Assembly (NCBI GenBank): GCA_950295325.1
Contig: OX485804.1
Coordinates: forward strand, 41,852,001 to 41,912,000
Direction of reading: 5' to 3'
DNA length: 60,000 nucleotides
From: Polytrichum commune
Taxonomy: Eukaryota > Streptophyta > Polytrichopsida > Polytrichales > Polytrichaceae
Below, piece after piece: positions 22,475 to 31,626 of the stretch; position 1 is the first letter of the stretch; the number at the start of each line of letters is the position of its first letter. The notes under the pieces are model-generated. The model was not told the origin of the DNA, ran no database searches, and worked only from the letters and a program-made list of their open reading frames with translations. A program made the position numbers and the translations under genes.

Positions 22475-22805
22475 GGAAAAGGTGCCAATCTCCGAACCCA
22501 AAACCCAAAACCCAAAAATTCTTCCTCCCCCTCATCCCCAGTGAGTAATACATCTTGTCCTGCAACTGGAGGTATTCGTTATTTCCTATGTATTTTGAAA
22601 CCAATTTCCACCTTCGGAAAGACAAATTTATTCACCCCCTTTTAGCAAAGGTGAGACAGGAAAATATTACCGGTGCTGGGACCACCTGAGTAAATTCTAA
22701 TCCAATTTCCTGCACCCTTCCCAGTCTCGACGGAGATTTTGGGTAAAATTGGTTGAGATCTGAGTCTTTCTCAGTCCAACTGATTGCATGCTGATACCTT
22801 TCAGT
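22475..22805 (+). other. 3' untranslated region of the CNGC gene (probable)
   Basis: Non-coding sequence directly after the TGA, with AACCCAAAACCCAAAA repeats at 22497-22515. No unambiguous AATAAA signal was identified, so the polyadenylation point is not placed. Confidence 0.4.
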
Positions 22806-22945
22806 TTCCCTTTATGGAGTTAAGGTATATTCTAGAGATTCTTTTATAATCATCACCGATTTGCCTAAAGTCTTGAACTTGAACCGGATATTTCTCAAAC
22901 TCAACTGCCTATCTGTATCTAGCAGTTGGATCTCCCCGTTTGCAG
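22806..22945 (-). repeat. ACCGGTT-type repeat R3, 3' flank of the channel gene
   Basis: Similar to 13250-13370 in the same orientation: GGTATATTCTAGAGATTC, then TTGAACTTGAACCGGATATT, then TCTCAAACTCAACTGCC and CTAGCAGTTGGATCTCCCCG. It is more diverged than the 5' flank copy. Confidence 0.6.
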
Positions 22946-25096
22946 ACCCTTCCACTTTGTAAATCCCCCTGCAACCTTTACCTTCACATTTGCATAAACA
23001 GCCGGATCGTTTCATCCGGTCATGGCATTGTTGCATATTCCTAGCTCAATACATTCTCAGGACCAAAGATGCGACATAAATGTTGCTGTTGCAGTTCAGG
23101 ATATATACAAATTGGTGCCACAACAAAGGTAGGGCATAACTATTCAGCAGATGTACTAGTGTCGTTGGGGCCAGGTGGTCAGGGCATATTCTTGCATTTT
23201 TGCTACTAACAATTGAGGAATTCCTGAAACAAACAAATTGGGATCATTTTTTAGACCATTGAACGGTTGCAAAGTTGCCACTGTTACAGACAAGTAGCAT
23301 TGAGAATGTGGTATTTGTTTTGTGAAAACGGATGACGGCTTTACCTTTAGTAGCATTCAATCTAGCATCTTCTTTTGGAGATTTAATGTTTTGAGCATTC
23401 AAGTGGTATGACCTAGGAAAGTTCTCACTTGTTCCCCAAATTCATTCCTTTTTTCATGTACATGCTTGATGTGGAAGCATCAGAGTTAGGAAGGGCCAAA
23501 ACATATACGTTAAACTTAGAGACCTTTGCAGGGATTTTTCTTCAGGATAACTTGTCTGCAGTGAACTGCCAAAGGAAAATTTCATTGATCATTTGGAACC
23601 AAATGACATGTTGAACGTTTGATGAAATTCAATGGCATTAACTTACTAGAATTTTCCATGAATTTGTTCAAATACATTAAGTGCTCAAAGTGTCCATAAG
23701 AGGCGAATGTAAGATATTTGGCCCTTTTACTAGGCTTTCCTCTCCACAATTAATGGTTACTGCCCGGTTAGCCCGATTCTCATTTCAACTTTTGCAAATA
23801 AAGTTGAGATGCACGATTTATGAGGTCAAAATGAAGATTCCCAACTGTGTCTGGCCAACATGAAATTCCCATGGGTATGCTTTATTTGTTATAGGCAACA
23901 TACCTTTACCATTAAATTTTCATATTAAACTCTAAGTTATAAGAATGGTACATGTGATATTCAAAATTTGAAGTAGGCCTGCCCCTTAGCAAACATGCAA
24001 TGTAGGGGTGAAGGAATGATATGAATTTCTCCCTTAAATAAGCATTACATTTTTGGAACCTTCCACACAAGTAATGATGTCAAATATGTGTATTTGATAA
24101 TATAATCATTTCCAAACTATTGTAAATATGAAGGCCATATGAAGGCCATATGAAGGCCATACATAATGGGTGCGACATTGCAAGTGAGTCCAATTGCTGA
24201 CAGATTAGCACATTCTTTATGATATATATTGTGTGAAAATCCAAGCTTTATTTGGGAAGTGGACATTTTCATTTTTGTTGAAGTCCATCTTGGGAAATAA
24301 GTTAAGGATTTGAATCTTAGACCTGGAATCACAGAGGTGGGATGGTATGAGTTTGGATTTCACTTTGTACGAAGTCCCTCAAATGCACACTTATTTGTAT
24401 CCAATAGAAATCTTGTAACCTACAATGTAGAACTATGATGTCATAGACTGGGTTGGAATGCAAAGTGCATTCATAGTAATACCAACAAAGTTTTTAGTAT
24501 TGATATCCTCCTTTATATTTGAGGCCCACAACATTTACCATAAACTATGTAGCTTGGATTTATACTCTCCTGGCCAGTTGCATTTGTTCCATTACAAATT
24601 CTCATTATTGTTATTATATCAGAAATATATATACTCATCAAAAGCACTGTGCACAAAATGATGTGATTGATATAAGCCACAAATACAGTATACGGATTAC
24701 ATAGTAGAGCAGTCCATTATTATAAAATCAATCAGCTACCAATGTACACGATGCGAAATAATAAGATTAGAAGATTCCTAGGGCATAAAAGGTCTCAAAT
24801 GTCGATTTTTTGCAAAGAATATACACTGTTTGTTTGGAAATCAACAATGCTCTGAAGAGGGAGAACAATTTCAATGGATACAGTTGCGCAACAAAAAAAA
24901 TGTACATGGTTGATTGTGACAAATTCATGTACCAAATGTATCTAGATCAACATGCATTTGTTGATGTCCATTGTGATTATGATATACGTGTGATTTCGAG
25001 CTTCAAAAAAATAAGGATACGGTATCCAGCTTTCAGGTGCATTGTGGCTAATGACAAATCTAAAATGTCGCAGTGCTAGAATGTCCACTTCTTGTT
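22946..25096. other. Spacer, no gene supported
   Basis: AT-rich. The only structure seen is a short tandem repeat of ATGAAGGCCAT (about 24128-24160). Open frames of up to 89 codons show no domain I recognise. Confidence 0.4.
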
Positions 25097-25931
25097 CTAC
25101 AAATCCATGATGACTTCATACGCATTGCGTTGATCGTCATTGAACACGAGGTTATCGTTTCTCACAAGAGTGCAATCCTCATCTTGGTTTTGATCAAGTT
25201 GTTTATTTATGAAGCAAATTCCACGTTGACAGTTCCAATTGATATACGACAAAGGTATTGGAAGAATATTTGCAAAAAAAAAATCCAGACTGGTGTCAGA
25301 GCCTGCATGATTGAAGAATAAACCAAAATCATAAAAGCCATTTTCTAAAAGAGTCATGGATGGCACGATGTTTGTGAAGTCGATGGTCAAGGTCATTGAA
25401 CAAATGATTGTTTTCCATAACATTGTTCAATTGATGAGTTGTGTTCATGGACCCTGCAATAGATTCAAGATGTCGGAATCCTAGTGCTTCATAGTGAATA
25501 TGAAGTCAAGGTAGGTTAACATAGCTCATCGGTTGAGTAATGTTATGTCGTAGTCAAGCATGGTGATTAAATTGACAAATTAATCAAAATGAGCACAAAG
25601 GAAGGGACCAGTTCGCATGACGGACATTTCTTGTAGACATTGGATCCACAATTGCATCTTCCAATAAAATGAGAGCCTTGCATGCATCCTTGAAATTTGG
25701 GTACACAATAGTGTGCACGGTGCGAAGATCTTCAATTGAATTTTGTCCGATCATTGTTGTCAGAAGCAACCAAAGATCAAATTTGTTCACCTTCACGATG
25801 GTTGGCAAAGTAGATTCTTTTAATTGCAATGCCGCGCTACATTGGCAATTGCTTATCTTTGTTTTTGCCAAATGTAGTAATGCGGAAATTGTTGATATGT
25901 GAATGTGTGCACATGCACATCTAATGCACAT
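25097..25931 (-). pseudogene. Helitron replicase-helicase remnant
   Basis: The minus-strand frame 25584-25931 contains SIEDLRTVHTIVYPNFKDAC then KALILLEDAI. This matches the conserved segment of plant Helitron proteins that precedes the PIF1-type helicase (family form: SFEDLRTVnGv.ypTFkeAC.alGLLeDD). Just after it, a shift of frame gives QEMSVMRTGPFLCAHFD, the next conserved block (Q-A-..-M-..-G..lR.lF). Further on, 25097-25423 ends FNDDQRNAYEVIMDL, resembling the start of the helicase domain (LN.eQ..ayd.I). The Walker A motif and the rest of the helicase are missing, and stops and shifts separate the pieces. It is an old, inactive fragment; the Helitron ends (TC and hairpin-CTRR) were not located. 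Confidence 0.65.
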
Positions 25932-27604
25932 GCTGTGAGGATTTTTGTTATAGCAATTGTTATTATTTTGCCTTGATCCAATACATAAGCATCAACCTGA
26001 TAGACATTGTAAAAAACACCTCACTGCATTCCCACAAAGTCGAAGTGCATATTTGCAAACGAGATTGGTTTTTCTGCATAAATGAGATGATTACACAACG
26101 CAACTTTTGATGTCACAATGTAGCAAGCATGAAAGTAATGGTTTGATCTCATCTCGATCTTCACACTATTTTATTGCTGCTCCATTGTGGCCTTTGTAAA
26201 TATATTGTCATTGTCCTCTCGCATGCTGCAATTTTGGAGTTGGCTTTAGCCATGTTCTACTCCAAAACTTTCAAAGGGATGGTGAAGTTCAAGAGGTTAT
26301 GTGGTTGCCCCAACATACAATATTTTGGACCGGTTAGTTGTTGGGGACCGTTAAATATAGTCAATGTCAATGCATTTTATGGGATTCTATTAGGTGGTTA
26401 TCATTGAGGTTTCAAGTGGGGACACTCTTAGGCCAATATTGGTTTACATACTGTGACATTTATAGGACATATTAGGCGAGTGACATGCTCTACAAAGGCC
26501 TTTAGAATTGACCAAATTGGGCATATATTGCCTCTCATAGTGGGGTGGGGGGATTTTGGCTAAGCACTATACCTAAGCACTTTGGAAAACCATATCAATT
26601 CAAGGGTTGAACTGAATTTTATTGTGATGAATCTTGTCTTGCGGCCCTACATCTATGAATCCAACATTATTTTGAGAACCCAAGGTATCAAACAACAAGA
26701 AATAACCGAATAAGACATGCCTACTTTAGGAGGAAGGAAGGAAGGATGAGGATACAATTTACTTTGGGTTGTTCAACTCTATGTACACATCTTTCAAATG
26801 ATTTGGCACCTGTAGTGTTTTTTCTCTCTGTAATTACTTCTAAGACATTTCAAAGGGGGGGGGGTCTAATATTGCAAGTGGAGGTTAATAAGTAGCAAAT
26901 GTTTCACTTGTTTAGCCAACTAGGTGAGTCAAGATTTCTTTCTTTCTTTCTTTTCTTCTTTTCTTCTTTTTATTATTAATATTATTTTAAACAAAAAACA
27001 AAAAAAACTTTGATTGGCATGTTTCGATGTAAGTGGGGTCTATGACAAGGATCACGGGGCCAGCATGTGGGCGACTGTGCACATCCATGAATTAGGAAGA
27101 GCAATGTACAACATGGTATATCCTTGGCTATTCTTTGCGACAAATGTAGGGATGTGTGGAGCTACAAAGATGGAAGCATGCTATATGATGGGCTTGCAAA
27201 AACTACAATAATCAAAGGAGGAGTTTCTTGTTATGGCTAGGATGACATGCTCTACAATAACTGCAATGTGCAATATGTGCAAGTGCTTTGCACGATTTGA
27301 GTTCTACCAACATGTTGTTATTATGATGTTTCTAGAATCTATATTCTAATGTTGACATAACATTCTCTCGTGTGTCTTTCTGTGCTTTAATAAGAAAAAG
27401 AAAAAATTACTTCATGAAGTATTTTGAAGGGGTGTCTTGATACCATATCATGGTGCTTATTGCAGGGCCCAATGAAGAAAGTTCTAAGTGACTTCAAAGT
27501 GACTGCAAGAATCACATCAAGATTATTGAAATCAGAAAATTGGTATGTGTGCACTTTGTTAGTGTACATTCATAAGTATAAACCTTGTTATAGTAGAGGC
27601 GTCT
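25932..27604. other. Spacer with pyrimidine tract, no gene supported
   Basis: It may continue the Helitron remnant at its left side, but I could not recognise the Rep domain. A run of G (about 26857-26866) and a CTTT/TTCTT tract (about 26937-26972) are present. Confidence 0.4.
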
Positions 27605-27985
27605 AATCTTGATCATGACCCCATTGGCAATCTATAAGGTACCGGAATTTTGATAAGGTTGGGACTAAATTTTGATTAAGTTGGATATTTGAATTTCAAT
27701 TAGACTGCAACCAATAGTGCCATGACACATGTTATGGTTTTGAGTGCTAAAATGAGGAGGAATGAGCAGTTATGGCAGACTCTAGACATTGATAATTTGT
27801 TCAGGTTAACTTTTGGCTTGAAAGAATTAAAAATCATTTTAATTTTAAGAATAAAATTAATGGAAATTTTATAGTCTTTCTAATTTCTATCTTCCTACAT
27901 GGGAAGTTTTTTGCACTGCCTTATACTTCTCCAGGTTTGACGCAAAATCTCTTAAGTGATTGGTTATGGGCGCCTCTACTCTATA
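27605..27985 (+). repeat. Dispersed repeat R1, copy 3
   Basis: Collinear with 3307-3701 (CTTGATCATGACCCCATTGG at the start, CTATCTTCCTACATGGGAAG, GTTATGGGCGCCTCTACTCT at the end). Followed at 28000-28050 by an R2-like scrap (AAGAAGAGTGACCACATAAG). Confidence 0.65.
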
Positions 27986-28502
27986 TTCCACGCAAATATA
28001 ACCAGGTGTCAAAATTAAGAAGAGTGACCACATAAGGCCCGCATAAGGTGGTATCATTGCCTTAACTTATGAACCGATGCACATAAAAACTAAAGCCCCC
28101 TCCCCACCTGACTTTACCAAATAACCAAAGTCTTTCCTAAAAACTGGGTAAAACTCCCTCGGTTATAGCGGAGGCATCCGGCTATCCCAATGCACCTACA
28201 TGAACTTGCTCCGGAGATTTTTGAGTAGGTTTTAGTTAAGTAGCTTTCACACATGTTCATTATTTTATCTACCAAGCAATGAATGTTGGATGGTTTTTGT
28301 CCCATCCCCAAATGCATTATTACTCATCTTTCTTACCATCAATTTTTGTTAATGCAACTCCTCGTGCCCTCTTAGCTAAGGGTGGCTTTATACACGGCTT
28401 GGGGCCGGCCCAAGCACCGGCCCGATTCATGTCTTTTAAGCCCTCAATCAGGCCCCACTTTATGAACTTTTTTCGGGCCCAACCTTGTCCCATGTAAAGT
28501 GA

Positions 28503-28850
28503 TCTCGGGGGGGGGGGGTAGTCATTGGTTGGAGTAGCAATATACGTGCGAGCAAATGATAGGGTATTTTAAAAACATGGGGGCTAAAAATTATAAATGG
28601 ACTTAAGAGTAATATAGGGTATCAAAAATGGCACTGGACATCTTTAAAGTACTATAGGGTATGGAATAATAGGTAATTTGGAATTATAAGTAATGCAAGC
28701 CATTTTTCTATTAACCCAAAGTAGAAATTTACATAATGATAGCATGTGAAAAAAAGAATAGAATTGAAAGTAATACCCCCCTATAAAATAGTGGTTGTTC
28801 GCACCTATATCCTTAACTTTTTAACACACTGCCCCCCCCCCCCCCGAGAA
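28503..28850. mobile_element. Inverted element bounded by G and C runs
   Basis: The left edge is GATCTC followed by about 12 G; the right edge is about 14 C followed by GAGAAAGTGATG, the inverse of the left flank. Inside, AATATACGTGCGAGCAA on the left is inverted as TTGTTCGCACCTATATCC on the right. I infer a MITE of about 350 bp with homopolymer-containing inverted ends. The homopolymer lengths are unreliable. Confidence 0.5.
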
Positions 28851-29100
28851 AGTGATGAGGCCCGATTCTAGGGCCTGATGATCTTGAGGGTTAAATTTCA
28901 TGAAGCTTACCATGGTCAATGCCCGGTGTTCTTGACAATTAAGATTCATGACACTTACCATGGGTTGTGATTAGTGAATCGAAATTGGGTCCCACCAAAC
29001 TAAATGGGGGCCTTTGAATCTATTATGGCGTCAAAATGCTCTTATTAATTTATCTACCATGTTCAATGGATTAACCGATGGATGCGGTCTAGGAGGCACA
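28851..29100. other. Spacer
   Basis: Two similar phrases (TTACCATGGTCAATG and TTACCATGGGTTGTG) occur about 60 bp apart. No gene seen. Confidence 0.35.
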
Positions 29101-29510
29101 CCAAATTCTTGATTAATGGCTTAAGTGTTTCATTTTTATCTTAAGTGTGTGATTAGCACCCTAATAGTTGCATTATTAGCCTATTGCTACCATATTTGTG
29201 CTAATTATTGCGTTATTGGACTAACCCATTGCATAATGCATGCCAAATTCTTGATTAACGACTTAAATGTTCCATTTTTATCTTAAGTGTGTGATTAGCA
29301 CCCTAATTGTTGTGCTATTAGCCTAATGCTATCATATTTATGCTAATTGTTGTGTTATTAGACTAACCCATAGCCTAAGCCATACCATATGCTTGATTAA
29401 ATGCTTAAATGTTTCATTTTTTTAGTCTTAAGTGTGTGATTAAAGCCTTAATTTTTGTCTTATTAGTCTAATGCAATCATATTTATGCTAATTGTTGCGT
29501 TATTATAGGA
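29101..29510 (+). repeat. Tandem repeat, 142-bp unit, about 2.9 copies
   Basis: Unit starts at 29101, 29243 and 29385, with an exact 142-bp spacing both times. Shared text includes CTTGATTAA, CTTAAGTGTGTGATTA, GCCTAATGCTATCATATTTA and TGCTAATTGTTG.GTTATTA. Divergence between units is roughly 10-15 per cent by eye. AT-rich and non-coding. Confidence 0.85.
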
Positions 29511-30055
29511 GTCGAGAGGAGAGGAGTGGAAAAGAAAAGAAGTTACCCCCTAAAGATTGACGGACGAGATGAGCTCAATCTAACGGATGAGCGCAATCCG
29601 GCCCCAAATGAGAGTTTGGGCCGAGGAAAAGCTCATCCCGATTTCTTCACTAGGGCCCGATAGTTTGGCACCAAAATCGTGCCACCTAGGACACCACATG
29701 GGATGAGTGAGTGTTCAAGCCAACCCCTAGTATAAAAGCCCTTGGGCCCGATTTGATGAAATCGAGCGATCCTATTGGCCCAAATTTTGAGGGTTCGGGC
29801 CGGTCCTCAATCTGGCCCCAATTATAAAGTGCCCCTATAGGACTAAAAGCAACCAATCACAAGGGCATGAGGCGACACTTGTGAAGGTCCAACATTCTTG
29901 CCTCATGTCTTGGTACAGATGGGAGGGTCGGTGCTTGAGGCTTAAAACCTCCAATTCTTGAAACCATGCCACATCATTTGCCAACTAGGCTCGGCACCAG
30001 AGCCCAACATTTTCCTTTCTAATTGCACCCATACCCAGACCATTCCCATCAGCAG
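29511..30055. other. Spacer, GC-richer, no gene seen
   Basis: Contains GGCCC-rich phrases (AATCCGGCCCCAAATGAGAG, GGGCCGGTCC) like those at 28400-28490. No coding signal was recognised. Confidence 0.35.
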
Positions 30056-30412
30056 TGACCTATGCCCACCCATGCCCACCCATGCCCACCCATAGCATGA
30101 CATGTGCGCACCCATGCCCACCCATGCCCACACACAACATGACATGTGCCCACCCATGCCCCACCCATGCTATTCAATTTGCGCTCATGTATTCAAAAAT
30201 TGTGTAATGTGTATTGTGTAATTGGGTAATTGGGTAATTGTGCCCCACCCATGCCCACCCATGAACAATAATATCGCAGCCATGCCCACCCATGCCCACC
30301 CATGAACAATAATACCGCAGCCATGCCCACCCACGTCCACCCATGAACAATAATATTGCACCCATGCCCACCCAAAACCCATGGGCATGGGTGGGCATGG
30401 GCATGGGCACCC
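30056..30412. repeat. CCCATGCCCACC minisatellite with terminal palindrome
   Basis: Built from CCCATGCCCACC-type units. Between about 30250 and 30360 a higher-order unit of 41 bp recurs (ATGAACAATAATA at 30261, 30302 and 30343). The array ends with an inverted copy of itself: ACCCATGGGCATGGGTGGGC then ATGGGCATGGGC at about 30378-30410, which can pair with the units to its left. The G-rich strand has many GGG runs and could form G-quadruplexes. Repetitive frames (GWAWVGMG-type) on the minus strand are by-products. Confidence 0.85.
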
Positions 30413-31626
30413 AATGTAGGGCTCTGCTCGGCACTAGATAATGTGGATGGTGTGAAGGCCGTGTTTATAGAACCAACTTTCAGGCTTAATAGCTAAAGTC
30501 AGGTGGGGAGGGGGCATAAGTTCATGAAGTGTAAGTAGAGAGTCACATTATTGACCTGCACATCATGCAGGAGGTGAAATCCCTGGAAAGCTCAATGCAA
30601 AGTTGATGTAGGTCGAGTCAAGTAAGAGCAAGCCTGCTGTGAATTAAGTGAAGTGAGGAGTCAGGAATCCGGCTTGAATCCAGAAATGGAGACCAAATAC
30701 ATCAAGTCATGGCCTCAACTGGATGAGGACGATGACGATCCTCCCAGTCATCGCCATCATCACGCCTGGGCGCCCAAATCTTTGACGTTATCTTCTTAAC
30801 TTACTTTCATACTCTATTAACACAAGTGACGCTTTTGTCACTTGAAGCGACTCGTCATACTTAGAGCTTTACAAGATAAGTTCTATGGGCTTGAGTAAGT
30901 TCTGTGCAAGTCACCGATCGGATGTGGAGGAATGTCGAGTCCAATGTGATCCTAAATAAGTATGCTCGGAAGCTGATAAGTTGAGAACCAATCCGAAAAA
31001 TAGGTTGTCGTCACCAAGAAGCTATAAATGGATCTAGGCTAACGACATTGAGCTTAATCCGGTACTAGGCTGTTTTCGGCCTGTTGGGTTGTTGTCTGTT
31101 GCGCACCTTTCGTTTGTGGGTGTTCGGATCGGATCATCGGATCGGAGGGATTTTGTTTTTACATAGTTTTTGGATTTTCGTGGGTTTTTGTGGATTGCCC
31201 GAGGTGTAGACAGCCCTGGCGATTCTATCCTTATTACCATGGCAAGCTCCATGGCTTGCCACAGATCATGGCCATGAGGGTTATGACAGAATTCCGTCTG
31301 GCGACCGCCAAAAATCACACAGGAGGACGGTTTCTGGGTTCAAACTGGCCGAAAGCATTTCTTCAAGCGAGAAATTGAAAGGATCGTCCGATGTGACACG
31401 TCCGAGGAGGCCAAAACCCACGTCAACTTGTGCATTTGGTTTATTATTGGCTGGCCGAAGGTGTCCTGCAAATTTTGGTGCCCTCCGCAACAACATAAGT
31501 CCGAATCCTCTTAGCTGCCCTCCGCTCCTGCCACACAGGGACTCATCAACAACATCAGGAGGACAGCAGGGTGGTGGTGATTGTTGTTGTGCGAGGAGTT
31601 CAGTGGTAGGAGGAGAAGAAGGCGCG
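30413..31626 (+). other. Upstream region of the GH36 gene
   Basis: The distal part has no recognisable features. From about 31375 the reading frame is open in phase with the coding ATG at 31627 for 84 codons, but it contains no in-frame ATG. I treat it as 5' leader. Promoter elements were not resolved. Confidence 0.4.

Noticed and set aside
24810-25321. Two plus-strand frames near the Helitron remnant
   Set aside because: The Helitron similarity is on the opposite strand. The plus-strand frames have no recognisable motif.
29101-29510. Possible CRISPR-like array
   Set aside because: The units are contiguous and diverged over their whole length, with no repeat/spacer structure, and the DNA is plant nuclear.
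30174-30434. Gly/Trp/His-rich repetitive open frames (GWAWVGMG type)
   Set aside because: Produced by translating the 12-bp and 41-bp minisatellite units. All frames are repetitive and none starts or splices convincingly.
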